DNA of 64,000 nucleotides from Owenweeksia sp. TMED14 (GCA_949529985.1 CATIRS010000020.1:1-64000); one strand, 5' to 3'; shown: positions 17,219-27,297, counted from the stretch's first letter. Made by a program: numbers and translations. Notes: generated from the letters alone by a model not told the origin.

Positions 17219-18978
17219 TTTTCGGGGTTCTGAAGCCGATAAAGGTCTTTATAAATTCCTATTTTATCCATAAGTTCAATGTGTGATCCTTGTTGAACGA
17301 GATGTCCGTTATCAAAAACTAAAATTCTATCAGCTAAATGAACAGCACTCAGACGCTGAGTAACAATCAATGTAGTAACAGTATTTAGCTGACTTTTCAA
17401 GGCTGATAGAATTTTAACCTCTGTGTCAGTATCCACAGAGCTTAGAGCATCATCAAATATAACGAGCTGAGGTCGCTTTAATAATGCCCGAGCTATGCTT
17501 AGCCGTTGCTTTTGACCCCCCGAAAGAGTAATTCCTCTCTCACCAACAATAGTATTGAAACCATCAGAGAAACTTTCAATATCTCCAGTTAAATTAGCTA
17601 TTTCAGCAAAGAATTTAACATCCTTAAAAGAACTTCCAGACGCCCCAAAAGATATATTATCAGATATACTGTCACTGAATAAAAATGGATCCTGAGGCAC
17701 TGTACCGATTGCTAAACGAAGTCTTTCTAAAGGCCAACTTTTTACATCAATACCATCGATAGAAATACTTCCATTTTGAGGATCCATAAGACGATTAATC
17801 AAAGATACCAATGTGCTTTTACCTGACCCTGTTTTACCAACAATTACGACTGTTTCTCCCGCTTTTATCTTTATCGATAAATCTATAATTGCTTTTTTCC
17901 CACTTTGAGGATATGTGAACGAAACACATTTAAACTCTATCAATCCTTTTATCTCATTTGGAACTAAAGTGTTTTTAGCATTAATTATTTCAGGATCAAT
18001 TTTAAGGAAATCATTTACTCTCTCCATCGATGCCTCTGCTCTTTGCACCATACTCATTATCCATCCGATACTTGCTATTGGCCATGTTAATAAATTTACA
18101 TAGTAAATAAACTCTGCAATAACACCAGGACTCAGTCTTCCGGCAATTACTCCTTCCCCACCAATCCAGACAGCAATAAGAGTACTGGTGCCAACTAGTA
18201 ATAGAAGTAAAGGCATAAATAATGCATTTACTCGGTAAAGTTTTTCATTTTTTTCAAAAGAAGTCAATGCACTACTAGCATAACGTTTTGTTTGTTCTTT
18301 CTCCAATCCAAATGCCTTAAGAACTCTTAATCCAGAAAATGTTTCCTGTGCCAAAGTGCTAATTGCAGACTGTTGTCTTTGAACAGCGTGACTTCGCAAA
18401 TTAATTAAGCCAGAAACCTTATAAATACACCATACAAGTACTGGCATAGGGGCTAGAGTTAACAATGAAAGTTTAAAGTCCACAGAAAACATGAAAACTA
18501 GCGTAAGAATAGTGGCAAATGCTGTATTAATAGTGTACATCAAAGAAGGTCCTAAATACATACGGACCTTACTGACATCCTCTGAAATCCGATTCATTAA
18601 GTCTCCCGTACTATTTTTACGATAAAATGCATTATCTAATCTCTGATATTGATCATATATATCATTTTTTAGATCATATTCAATATGACGAGACATAACA
18701 ATTAATGTTTGACGCATAAGAAATGTGAACAGACCCTTTAAAACACTCATCCCTAAAATCAGCAAACTATAGAGTATAAGAGAGTCTCGCAAGGCCTTAT
18801 TTGCTATTTCTGTATTAGCACTTTCTGAAATAGAAATCGCTACTTTATCAAATGCTTCTCGTACATATATAGCAGGGTAAACAGCAAACCCCGCAGAGAG
18901 TATAACAAAAAAAATACCGCTAAATAAAAGCCACTTATATTTCCAGAAATAAGGGTTTAGAGTCCATAAGGCTTTCAT
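17206..18978 (-). CDS. ABC exporter, fused membrane and ATPase domains
   Basis: 590 residues: six membrane spans in the first 310 residues, then an ATPase domain with Walker A GKTGSGKST, Q-loop GTVPQDPFLFSD, signature LSGGQKQR, and Walker B LVIFDDALSSVD. The catalytic Glu after Walker B is Asp here. That DD form is known from one half of heterodimeric exporters such as MdlA, so the protein may need a partner encoded elsewhere. The family exports lipids or drugs (MsbA/MdlAB type). It overlaps the methyltransferase gene by 13 bases. Confidence 0.88.
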   Translation of the reverse strand: MKALWTLNPYFWKYKWLLFSGIFFVILSAGFAVYPAIYVREAFDKVAISISESANTEIANKALRDSLILYSLLILGMSVLKGLFTFLMRQTLIVMSRHIEYDLKNDIYDQYQRLDNAFYRKNSTGDLMNRISEDVSKVRMYLGPSLMYTINTAFATILTLVFMFSVDFKLSLLTLAPMPVLVWCIYKVSGLINLRSHAVQRQQSAISTLAQETFSGLRVLKAFGLEKEQTKRYASSALTSFEKNEKLYRVNALFMPLLLLLVGTSTLIAVWIGGEGVIAGRLSPGVIAEFIYYVNLLTWPIASIGWIMSMVQRAEASMERVNDFLKIDPEIINAKNTLVPNEIKGLIEFKCVSFTYPQSGKKAIIDLSIKIKAGETVVIVGKTGSGKSTLVSLINRLMDPQNGSISIDGIDVKSWPLERLRLAIGTVPQDPFLFSDSISDNISFGASGSSFKDVKFFAEIANLTGDIESFSDGFNTIVGERGITLSGGQKQRLSIARALLKRPQLVIFDDALSSVDTDTEVKILSALKSQLNTVTTLIVTQRLSAVHLADRILVFDNGHLVQQGSHIELMDKIGIYKDLYRLQNPENWKQ

Positions 18979-19071
18979 AAATCAAAGGTAGTGTATGCCT
19001 CCATGCAAGTGCCAACTAGTAGCGCAGACTTATTAAAAATGATATTAATCTCATGTTGCTCAAAAAGAAAT

Positions 19072-20649
19072 TTAAGTTTGTAAGACTCCTGGGTTATAAG
19101 CTCGTTCAATAGGTGAGTTATTTGAAGCCTCTATACCTGTAGAAATTAAAGATCTGGTGTCCTTAGGATCTATTACCGCATCAACCCATAATCTTGAAGC
19201 AGCATAGTACGGCGACATTTGATCATCGTATTTATCATGAATAGCATTGAGAAGGTTTTTTTCCTCGTCTTGAGTTATCCCTTTAGATCGAGATTTTTCA
19301 ATTTGCAGAAGAACTTTAGCAGCTTGATCGCCTCCCATTACTGCGATTTTAGCTGTAGGCCATGCAACGATTAAACGCGGATCATAAGCTTTGCCGCACA
19401 TTGCATAATTTCCTGCCCCAAATGAGTGTCCAACAATAATTGTGAATTTAGGAACTACAGAATTAGCGACTGCATTTACAAGCTTCGCTCCATCCTTTAT
19501 TATCCCACCATGTTCCGCTTTTGATCCAACCATAAATCCTGTTACATCTTGAAAGAACACCAAAGGGATATTTTTCTGATTACAATTTGCTATAAAACGA
19601 GCACCCTTATCAGCAGATTCTGAGTATATAACTCCTCCTATCTGCATTTCTCCTTTTGCGTTTTTAACAATTTTTCGATCATTTGCAACTATTCCCACTG
19701 ACCATCCATCGATACGTGCATAGGCGGTGATTAATGTTTTCCCATAATCCTTCTTGTATTCAACTAAAGAATCTGCATCAATAATGCATTCCAATAAAGA
19801 ATGCATGGAATATTGTTGGGCATCTATCGGCATGCGTTCATATAACTTATCAGCAGATAAAGGATTAATAGGATTTTCCCTATTGAATCCAGCTTTTGAT
19901 GTATCTCCTAATTTATCTACCAGACTACGCATCAATGATATCGCTTCATCGTCAGTCTTAACTTTGTAATCAATAACCCCTGATATCTCCGCATGAGCCT
20001 TAGCACCTCCAAGACTTTCATTATCAATATCCTCGCCTATTGCTGCTTTAACTAAATAACTACCCGCTAAAAAGATACTACCTGTTCCTTCAACTATTAT
20101 TGATTCATCGCTCATAATGGGCAAATAGGCGCCACCTGCGACACAAGATCCCATTACGGCAGATATTTGAGGAATTCCCTTGCTACTCATTACTGCATTA
20201 TTTCGAAATATTCTTCCAAAATGTTCTTTATCAGGGAAAATTTCATCTTGTAAAGGCAAATAAACTCCTGCAGAATCAACTAAATAAAGAATTGGCAAAC
20301 GATTTTCCATCGCAATCTCTTGCGCACGGAGGTTTTTCTTAGCAGACATTGGAAACCACGCCCCAGCTTTAACAGAAGCATCATTTGCAACAATTAAACA
20401 AATACGCCCTTTTACTTTTCCCATTATAACTACAACCCCAGCAGCAGGTGCACCGCCATGATCAGCGTACATTCCATCAGCAGCAAATGCACCAATTTCA
20501 ATATGATCACTTTTAGGATCTAAAAGCAACTTTACTCTTTCTCGTGCAGTCAACTTACCCTGTGAATGGATTTTTTCTATTTTTTTTTCTCCACCACCTT
20601 TATAAATAATTTCTAAACGTCGGCTAGTTTCAGTTATTAAAGTTTTCAT
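19072..20649 (-). CDS. Acyl-CoA carboxylase beta subunit (carboxyltransferase)
   Basis: 525-residue carboxyltransferase of the crotonase superfamily. Key segments: KLTARERVKLLLDP, DHGGAPAAGVVVIMGKV, the oxyanion-hole glycines in GSCVAGGAYLPIMSDE, and the C-terminal GHSFGAGNYAMCGKAY and MGGDQAAKVL blocks. The pattern is closest to methylcrotonyl-CoA carboxylase beta (leucine breakdown), though propionyl- or geranyl-CoA subunits cannot be excluded. The biotin carboxylase subunit is not adjacent. It stands alone, with gaps of 93 and 54 bases on either side. Confidence 0.88.
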   Translation of the reverse strand: MKTLITETSRRLEIIYKGGGEKKIEKIHSQGKLTARERVKLLLDPKSDHIEIGAFAADGMYADHGGAPAAGVVVIMGKVKGRICLIVANDASVKAGAWFPMSAKKNLRAQEIAMENRLPILYLVDSAGVYLPLQDEIFPDKEHFGRIFRNNAVMSSKGIPQISAVMGSCVAGGAYLPIMSDESIIVEGTGSIFLAGSYLVKAAIGEDIDNESLGGAKAHAEISGVIDYKVKTDDEAISLMRSLVDKLGDTSKAGFNRENPINPLSADKLYERMPIDAQQYSMHSLLECIIDADSLVEYKKDYGKTLITAYARIDGWSVGIVANDRKIVKNAKGEMQIGGVIYSESADKGARFIANCNQKNIPLVFFQDVTGFMVGSKAEHGGIIKDGAKLVNAVANSVVPKFTIIVGHSFGAGNYAMCGKAYDPRLIVAWPTAKIAVMGGDQAAKVLLQIEKSRSKGITQDEEKNLLNAIHDKYDDQMSPYYAASRLWVDAVIDPKDTRSLISTGIEASNNSPIERAYNPGVLQT

Positions 20650-20703
20650 TCGTGAAGAATTTTTAATTTTATCAAGAGTTTAAGTATGCTAATATGAGAC
20701 AGA

Positions 20704-21759
20704 TTAATCTTCTCTAGGTTGATTAAGTAAAATCCATTCTGCTGATTTGATCCAAATTTGATCAAGCGGTGAGGGATCAGATAAGAAAAGAACCAACCTT
20801 AAGCCACCACTTATATTCTGTAAAAAAAGTGCGTCAGGTATGTCGTCACCCATTAGGTCTCCAGACCAAAAAAGCTCAGGAACGCAATTATTTAAAGAGT
20901 CCACAATTTGATCTCCAATATCTTGGGTGATTTTAAATTCATTATTTAAGCCACTGTGATACGTCACCAGCAAAGAATAATCTTTCAACCCTCCGCATGA
21001 CCCTGGACCTGTTACTGAACCCATCGCATTTAAAGAAAATTTAACACCAATATTGTCTCTGGATAAATTTAGAGTCTTCCCAGGATTAAGAGAAGTGATT
21101 TTATTTTTGAAATCATCTATAAATCCAGTATCTAGAGACACAGGGCATCCAAAAAGAAAATGACTCCCTAAATCTCTATTGTGCTGAATATCAAATTCCA
21201 TTTCGCTTTCTTCAGATTGAAATTGACTCAATACAACCTTAGGGTTTACATTTTCTAATTTCCAAACCCTCTCATCTTCTCTAAGCACTATAGCATACCA
21301 CCTTAGAGACAGATCTATTTTTCTAATATCCCCAAAATAATTATACGCCTCGGTGATAATCTGGTATTTATTAGCCTCGATCATTTTTATTCGTTTGAGC
21401 TCATCTCCAACCAGCCCTCCTTCCTCGAGCCAAAGAATATTTGAATCTCTTGAGTATCCTTGTCTTAGACTATAAATTACATTAACAAGGCTATCACGGG
21501 ATAAATTATATGTCGAAGAGACCCATAATATTCGAATTAACTGATTATTAGAAAGACGATGCCAGCGCTCGTCAATATCCCTCAGCACATTACGATTGTA
21601 AATAGAATCTTGTCTCAACTTCAATAGACTATCAATTTGACTTATTGATAATTTGCTTTCAGCATTATTATCTATTTTAATGTCACTTAAATGCTCTGAA
21701 ATATTCTGACCAAAAATAAGTGGAGAATAAAATAATAATATTAGAAGAACTCGAAGCAT
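20704..21759 (-). CDS. Unrecognised secreted protein after lepB
   Basis: 351 residues with a signal peptide (VLLILLFYSPLIFGQ). The body is polar and unrecognised. A C-terminal segment SGDLMGDDIPDALFLQN looks like a calcium-type FG-GAP/integrin repeat (D-x-D-x-x-D-like). Another segment, GSVTGPGSCGGLKDYS, contains a Cys that may pair with others in the protein. Its start codon shares one base with the lepB stop, so it is translated with signal peptidase. No function can be named. Confidence 0.72.
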   Translation of the reverse strand: MLRVLLILLFYSPLIFGQNISEHLSDIKIDNNAESKLSISQIDSLLKLRQDSIYNRNVLRDIDERWHRLSNNQLIRILWVSSTYNLSRDSLVNVIYSLRQGYSRDSNILWLEEGGLVGDELKRIKMIEANKYQIITEAYNYFGDIRKIDLSLRWYAIVLREDERVWKLENVNPKVVLSQFQSEESEMEFDIQHNRDLGSHFLFGCPVSLDTGFIDDFKNKITSLNPGKTLNLSRDNIGVKFSLNAMGSVTGPGSCGGLKDYSLLVTYHSGLNNEFKITQDIGDQIVDSLNNCVPELFWSGDLMGDDIPDALFLQNISGGLRLVLFLSDPSPLDQIWIKSAEWILLNQPRED

Positions 21760-23375
21760 TAATTATTAGTCTTTTTTCGCTTACGATACTTCTCCCATCC
21801 ATAGTATCCTGCAACAAATAGAAGAAATGGATACAAGTAACTTTTTGGTTCACCTTTTCCATGAATAACAGTAAATAACCTTTCCATTCGGATCGAACTT
21901 AAAAACCCTTTCACAAAACTATCCTTTGACATAAAAATGAAAACAGGCTTTCCCAGTATGTGATCCTCGGGCACCATACCCCAATATCTACTATCCCACG
22001 AATTATGACGATTATCGCCCATCATCCAATAATAATCTAATGAAAAAGTATAAGTTGATGCTGCCTCACCATCAATATAATACTGGTCATCTTTAAATAT
22101 CAAATCACGCCCCTCATAAACATTTATTGCTCTTCCATATTTTAATACAGTCTCATAATTTAAATCAACACTCTGCCCATGAGAAGGAAGCCAAAATGGG
22201 CCATAGTTATCGCGAGACCAGTTGAATATTATACTGTCAGAATGACCATCTGGATTGGGATAAGTAAGCATTGGCTTGATGTAATTCTCATTGTACCATA
22301 TTAATGCCTCCGGAGTATCTTCCTTGAATAAGTTATTACCAGGAGTGTTCATACAAATAACAGTATCAATATTATTCTGTGTTTCGAAACGAGACAAAGC
22401 ATCATTTGAAATTGTAATGATATATTCAGAGTTTGTAATCTGAATAACATCACTTAAATTTTGATTTGAAACAATTCTATTATCTAGATAATTAATATCG
22501 AAATCTCGCTTTAATTGCCTCGGATTAAATCCTTTACCCTTAGTTCTAACATAATAACTCCATTGCGGATTTGCTCGATCAGGAAAATTCTGTTGGTCAT
22601 TATTAATAAACACTTGACGATCTACAATTGAAATAGTATCCCCCGGAGTTCCAATGCATCTTTTAACATAGTTATCTTTTTTATCCACAGGCCTTCCTGG
22701 GTCGACAGGGACGTTAAATACTACAGCGTCACCTCTTTTGATTGATGCAAAAGCAGGTAATCTTAAATATGGGAACTTTATCCAATTTAAATAGCTGGGT
22801 ATACCAGTATATGGGATCAAATTATGCATCAAAGGAATACTGATTGGAGTATTTGGTATTCTAAGTCCATAATGCAATTTGCTGACAAATAAGTAATCGC
22901 CAACCATTAGTGACTTCTCCATAGATCCCGTCGGAATATTGTATGCCTCAAAAGTTGTCATACGAACAGCTCCTGCGGCGACTACGGCAAAAAATATATG
23001 GTTTATAACTAAGGGTAGCTTCCGACGTATGATAGCATTATCCCTGGGGACTAATACTAATTCCGACGTGTAGTTTAAATAACCTAGATAACATCCACCC
23101 GTAAAACATGTAAAAAAAATATGCTTATTATCTCGAAATCCAAAAACATGTAATAATTCATATGAAACTATAATAGACATTACATTATCTATAACCGGCA
23201 CATAACAGAGTATTGACCACCAACGAGGCCTATCAGATATTCTTAGCATAATCACGGTTCGATAAACAGGAACCCAAGCCTCCCAATTAGCGCGCCCTGC
23301 GGCCTTAAAGAATCTCCATGTCAATAGTGAACTCCATAGATTAAGAAGAAGATAATAAGCGAATAAATCAATCAT
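21759..23375 (-). CDS. lepB: Signal peptidase I with N-terminal membrane extension
   Basis: 538 residues from the Met at 23375; an in-frame start 60 bases further out lacks support. It cleaves signal peptides at the outer face of the inner membrane. The catalytic dyad is Ser151 in IPTGSMEKSLMVGD and Lys238 in NYVKRCIGTPGD; the closing YWMMGDNRHNSWDSRYWG box is also present. The first 120 residues hold several membrane spans and the pattern FFKAAGRANWEAWVPVYR, a DUF5684-like module often fused to LepB in Bacteroidota. A long insert (about residues 255-420) separates the catalytic blocks. It is coupled to the downstream secreted protein. Confidence 0.94.
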   Translation of the reverse strand: MIDLFAYYLLLNLWSSLLTWRFFKAAGRANWEAWVPVYRTVIMLRISDRPRWWSILCYVPVIDNVMSIIVSYELLHVFGFRDNKHIFFTCFTGGCYLGYLNYTSELVLVPRDNAIIRRKLPLVINHIFFAVVAAGAVRMTTFEAYNIPTGSMEKSLMVGDYLFVSKLHYGLRIPNTPISIPLMHNLIPYTGIPSYLNWIKFPYLRLPAFASIKRGDAVVFNVPVDPGRPVDKKDNYVKRCIGTPGDTISIVDRQVFINNDQQNFPDRANPQWSYYVRTKGKGFNPRQLKRDFDINYLDNRIVSNQNLSDVIQITNSEYIITISNDALSRFETQNNIDTVICMNTPGNNLFKEDTPEALIWYNENYIKPMLTYPNPDGHSDSIIFNWSRDNYGPFWLPSHGQSVDLNYETVLKYGRAINVYEGRDLIFKDDQYYIDGEAASTYTFSLDYYWMMGDNRHNSWDSRYWGMVPEDHILGKPVFIFMSKDSFVKGFLSSIRMERLFTVIHGKGEPKSYLYPFLLFVAGYYGWEKYRKRKKTNN

Positions 23376-23463
23376 ATATGCATATTTAATGGAAAATCGT
23401 TGACCATACAAAAATAGTATCAATATTCTATGCAATTAGCAAAGCATTCGATACCTTTAAACT

Positions 23464-24066
23464 ATGGAAATTGATCGTGTCCCCGTTAGTGTTTATGCTG
23501 AAATGACTCCAAACCCAGCTGTCATGAAATTTGTTTCTAACAAACGAATGATCGAATTAGAGCATGTTGAATATCAAAATATTGAAGAAGCGAGCAACTC
23601 ACCATTAGCAATCCAACTATTTCATTTCCCATTTGTAAAAGAAGTTTTCATCTCAAGCAATTTTGTAGCAGTTCAAAAATATAATGTTGTTGAATGGGAA
23701 ACTGTAACACTTGAAATTCGTGAATTAGTTTTAGAATTTCTACAAAGTGGAAAGTCAGTACTTAATCCTGGAGATTCCATAGAAGCTAAAGATGCTCCTG
23801 AAAAACCTGCTCCTGATGTGATTCTAGCGGAATTGAGTGAAATTGAAGAAAGAATCATAGATGTTCTTGAAGAATATGTCAAGCCCGCTGTCCAGCAGGA
23901 TGGAGGAAATATAGCATTTGTAAGCTATGAAAATAAAATAGTGAAAGTCCAGCTTCAGGGAGCTTGCTCAGGATGCCCGAGCAGCACTCTAACTTTGCAA
24001 TCTGGAATAAAAAGCATTCTGCAGCGAATGCTCCCATCATTGATAGAAGACGTTGTTCCGGTCTGA
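23464..24066 (+). CDS. Nfu-type iron-sulfur cluster carrier
   Basis: 200 residues. The N-terminal Nfu_N scaffold domain carries AEMTPNPAVMKFVSNK and QLFHFPFVKEVFISSNFV; the C-terminal NifU domain has VKPAVQQDGGNIAFVSYE and the cluster-binding CxxC in GACSGCPSSTLTLQSGI. Such proteins carry 4Fe-4S clusters to target enzymes. It is transcribed divergently from lepB, and a candidate -7 element TACCTTTA lies just before the start at 23452-23459. Confidence 0.92.
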   Translation: MEIDRVPVSVYAEMTPNPAVMKFVSNKRMIELEHVEYQNIEEASNSPLAIQLFHFPFVKEVFISSNFVAVQKYNVVEWETVTLEIRELVLEFLQSGKSVLNPGDSIEAKDAPEKPAPDVILAELSEIEERIIDVLEEYVKPAVQQDGGNIAFVSYENKIVKVQLQGACSGCPSSTLTLQSGIKSILQRMLPSLIEDVVPV

Positions 24067-24103
24067 TAAAATTAAAGTACCGTAGAAATAAAATCAATTA
24101 AAA

Positions 24104-24658
24104 ATGCCAACAATTCTACCTTTGAATGGCAATATACCGAGTGTACCGAAAAGCTGTTTTATAGCATCGACGGCTACTATAATTGGCGATGTATCTCTAG
24201 ATGAAGAATGCTCCGTTTGGTTCAATGCGGTAATTCGAGGAGATGTGAACTCTATTAAAATTGGCAAACGAGTTAACATTCAGGATAATGTCGTCATCCA
24301 TTGCACATACATGAAGTTTCCTACTGTAATTGGAAATAATGTTAGTATTGGCCATAATGCTATCGTCCATGGCTGTACTCTTCACGATAATATTCTAATT
24401 GGAATGGGAAGTATATTAATGGATGGATGCGTTGTGGAGTCTAACAGTATTATCGCGGCCGGGGCAGTTGTAACCGCAGGAACTCATGTTCAAAGTGGAT
24501 ATGTTTATGGAGGAATACCTGCAAAAAAAATAAAAAAAACAAGTTTAGATCTTTCAAAAAACGAAATTGAACGAATCGCAAATAACTATCTTTTATACAG
24601 TTCCTGGTATGAAGAATCATCTCACGATAAAAATAAAAAAAGTAAAGACTCAAAATAA
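24104..24658 (+). CDS. Gamma carbonic anhydrase-like hexapeptide protein
   Basis: 184 residues with a left-handed beta-helix of hexapeptide repeats. The zinc-binding histidines of the gamma class appear in VIHCT and in SIGHNAIVHGC. The family contains true carbonic anhydrases and acyl-carrier-like relatives of unknown activity (YrdA/PaaY), so the reaction is likely but not certain. It lies 37 bases after the Nfu gene and 18 before pgi, probably in one transcript. Confidence 0.88.
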   Translation: MPTILPLNGNIPSVPKSCFIASTATIIGDVSLDEECSVWFNAVIRGDVNSIKIGKRVNIQDNVVIHCTYMKFPTVIGNNVSIGHNAIVHGCTLHDNILIGMGSILMDGCVVESNSIIAAGAVVTAGTHVQSGYVYGGIPAKKIKKTSLDLSKNEIERIANNYLLYSSWYEESSHDKNKKSKDSK

Positions 24659-24676
24659 TAATTATCATATTTTTTC

Positions 24677-26287
24677 ATGTATTCGATTAACCCAACAAAA
24701 ACAAAATCATGGAAGGCCTTGATAGCTCATGCTGAAACTTCCAAAGGTTTACACTTAAGAGATTTACTCAAAGAGAAAAATCGTTTTGAATCGATGCATA
24801 TAAAAGTTGACGATCTCTTAATTTTTGATTTTGCCAAACATCGTATTGATGAAACAACATTAAAGCTGCTTGAAGATTTATTTGATGAATGTAAAGTTCA
24901 AGAATCACTAGAAAAGCAATTTTCCGGGGTTCCAATTAATAGAACTGAAAATCGATCGGTTTTACACACTGCCTTAAGAGATCCGAGTACAGATCCATTA
25001 ATTATTGACGGCAAAGACATTCGTGAAATTTCCAAAATAGAGTTACACAGGATGTATGACTTTGCAGAAAGTATTCGTGTCGGAAAAATTCGAGGTCACA
25101 CGGGTAAAATATTTAAAAATGTAGTAAATATTGGTATTGGCGGATCAGACCTGGGGCCTCATATGGCTGTCGAAGCCCTCAAACCATTTTCAAATAGAAA
25201 TTTGAAATTTCACTTTGTTTCTAATGTTGATGGGTCTGATTTACATGAATGCTTACTACAAATTGATCCAGAGGAATCACTATTCATTATTGCATCTAAG
25301 ACATTTACAACCCAAGAGACAATGGCCAATGCTCAGGTAGCTCAGAGCTGGTTGATTCAAAAATTAGGAGTCCATGATTGTATTGAAAAACACTTTGTAG
25401 CTATCAGTTCAAATTCCAAAAAAGTACTTCAGTTTGGAATAAAAAAAGAAAATACATTTGGCTTTTGGGATTGGGTTGGAGGAAGATATTCTCTTTGGAG
25501 CACAATCGGTATGTCTCTTTGCATTTCAATTGGATCTGATAATTATCAAAAATTTTTAAATGGAGCACATTTTATAGACAATCATGTAAAAGAAAAACCT
25601 TTTCGAGAAAATATTGCAAAAATAATGGCGGCTTTAGGTATCTGGTATCGAAATTTTATGAATGCTACCACGCATGCAGTATTACCTTATGACCAAAACC
25701 TTAACAGATTTCCGGCCTACCTTCAGCAAGCTGACATGGAAAGTAATGGAAAGTCGACGGATAGAAACGGTGTTGTTGTGAACTATTCAACAGGGCCAAT
25801 TATTTGGGGAGAACCTGGCACAAATGGTCAACATGCTTTTTACCAATTAATTCATCAAGGGACTGAACTCATTCCCGCAGATTTTATAGCAAGTGTAGCT
25901 CCTCAACATCCACTTTATGCTCATCACTCAAAGCTTCTAAGTAATTACTTGGCTCAGACAGAGGCCCTTGCCGTCGGAAAACCTATAGCTACATCTCCTC
26001 ATAAGGAGTTTCAGGGAAACCAACCAACCTCTACTCTTCTGTTCGATAGAATGAATCCTTTTTCTCTAGGAGCGCTGATCGCACTTTATGAGCATAAAAT
26101 ATTTTTCCAAGGAGTCGTTTGGAATATTTACAGTTTCGACCAATGGGGAGTGGAACTTGGAAAGGATATGGCGAAAACTATTTTGCCAGAAATCGAGGGA
26201 GATGATTCTGAACATATACATGATTCATCAACAAAAGGGCTAATAAATCACATACGAGTTTTATCTAACAAGACAGACAATAATTGA
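24677..26287 (+). CDS. pgi: Glucose-6-phosphate isomerase
   Basis: 536 residues; interconverts glucose 6-phosphate and fructose 6-phosphate. Visible blocks: VNIGIGGSDLGPHMAVEAL, IIASKTFTTQETM, FGFWDWVGGRYSLWSTIG (PGI signature 1), QQADMESNGKSTD, and the catalytic Glu/His region GEPGTNGQHAFYQLIHQG. The C-terminal signature is FDQWGVELGKDMAKTI. Length is standard. The 3' end overlaps the converging marR gene by 40 bases. Confidence 0.97.
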   Translation: MYSINPTKTKSWKALIAHAETSKGLHLRDLLKEKNRFESMHIKVDDLLIFDFAKHRIDETTLKLLEDLFDECKVQESLEKQFSGVPINRTENRSVLHTALRDPSTDPLIIDGKDIREISKIELHRMYDFAESIRVGKIRGHTGKIFKNVVNIGIGGSDLGPHMAVEALKPFSNRNLKFHFVSNVDGSDLHECLLQIDPEESLFIIASKTFTTQETMANAQVAQSWLIQKLGVHDCIEKHFVAISSNSKKVLQFGIKKENTFGFWDWVGGRYSLWSTIGMSLCISIGSDNYQKFLNGAHFIDNHVKEKPFRENIAKIMAALGIWYRNFMNATTHAVLPYDQNLNRFPAYLQQADMESNGKSTDRNGVVVNYSTGPIIWGEPGTNGQHAFYQLIHQGTELIPADFIASVAPQHPLYAHHSKLLSNYLAQTEALAVGKPIATSPHKEFQGNQPTSTLLFDRMNPFSLGALIALYEHKIFFQGVVWNIYSFDQWGVELGKDMAKTILPEIEGDDSEHIHDSSTKGLINHIRVLSNKTDNN

Positions 26288-26703
26288 GCCTCTTCATCAG
26301 TCAATTTGATAGGCATTTTTTCTTTGTAAAAGTTATCTATAGCTCTTATCTGTCCTAAGATCTCAAGCCCGCGAAGAGTTAAGAATATTTCTGAAATTCG
26401 TTTATCCTTTTTATTCTGTCGACGTTCAATTAATCCCAATTTTTGAATTCTATTAATTAGTCGTGAAACATCGCTTTTTCGGTCTATTAATTTCTCACAT
26501 ATACTAGCAGATGACAGACCCATAGGATGCGCACCCCTCAATATTCGCAATACATTATATTGCTGAAAACTTATCTTATATGGTTTTAGAAGAGAGCTCA
26601 TATTCTCCTTTAAGACATGGTAAGTATAAAAAATATTAATGACTGCCTTATGATGATCATTATGCCATTTTTTTTGTTGAATTTCCTCTTCAATACTCTT
26701 CAT
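26248..26703 (-). CDS. MarR-family winged-helix regulator
   Basis: 151 residues. The centre has the MarR winged helix: LLKPYKISFQQYNVLRILRG, SASICEKLIDRKSDVSRLINRIQKLGLIERRQNKKDKR and SEIFLTLRGLEIL (recognition helix followed by wing). These regulators dimerise and repress from palindromic sites; ligand and targets are unknown. It is next to frr on the same strand (13-base gap) but functionally unrelated, and it overlaps pgi antiparallel by 40 bases. Confidence 0.88.
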   Translation of the reverse strand: MKSIEEEIQQKKWHNDHHKAVINIFYTYHVLKENMSSLLKPYKISFQQYNVLRILRGAHPMGLSSASICEKLIDRKSDVSRLINRIQKLGLIERRQNKKDKRISEIFLTLRGLEILGQIRAIDNFYKEKMPIKLTDEEAQLLSVLLDKTRM

Positions 26704-26716
26704 AAGACGAATAATT

Positions 26717-27280
26717 TCACACTTTCATAATGTCAGATTCTTTGAGGGAGACTTTTTTGTCAATAGTTGAATTAAAAGACTCAACAACCTTTTGAATATC
26801 TTCTTCGAGAGTTTTTCTATTGTCTTCACTTAGCCCGTCTTTTTCCATTCTTTTAGCTTCATCCATGGCTATTTTTCGAATAGAACGAATTCCGACTTTA
26901 GCATCTTCACCTTCAGCCTTGGAGACTCGAACTAATTCCCTTCGACGTTCCTCAGTTAATGGAGGAATGTTAAGTATAACTATTTCCCCATTATTCTGGG
27001 GATTTAAACCTAAATTACATTTTAAAATTGCTTTTTCAATATCTGTAATCATTTGTTTTTCAAATGGTTGAACAAAAATTGTTCGAGCATCAGGTGTAGA
27101 TATATTAGCTACTTGACTAAGTTTCACTACACTGCCATAATAATCTATATTAACCCCTTCAAGCATAGAAGGATTAGCTCGCCCTGCGCGAAGCTTCAAT
27201 AGCGCCTTATCCAGAAAATATATAGGTTTATCCATATCTTCTTCAAGTGTCAACAAAAGAATTTCAACTTCTTCTTCCAT
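26717..27280 (-). CDS. frr: Ribosome recycling factor
   Basis: 187 residues; with EF-G it splits post-termination ribosomes. Motifs: LLKLRAGRANPSMLEGVNID, the domain II segment FVQPFEKQMITDIEKAI, IVLNIPPLTEERRRELV, and IRSIRKIAMDEAKRME. Length is normal. It follows pyrH by 17 bases, the classical pyrH-frr order. Confidence 0.97.
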   Translation of the reverse strand: MEEEVEILLLTLEEDMDKPIYFLDKALLKLRAGRANPSMLEGVNIDYYGSVVKLSQVANISTPDARTIFVQPFEKQMITDIEKAILKCNLGLNPQNNGEIVILNIPPLTEERRRELVRVSKAEGEDAKVGIRSIRKIAMDEAKRMEKDGLSEDNRKTLEEDIQKVVESFNSTIDKKVSLKESDIMKV

Positions 27281-27297
27281 AGTATTAATTAGCTAGA

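Noticed and set aside
23452..23459. Candidate promoter TACCTTTA before the Nfu gene
   Set aside because: It differs from the consensus at the last base and has no -33 partner; mentioned with the gene but not listed separately.
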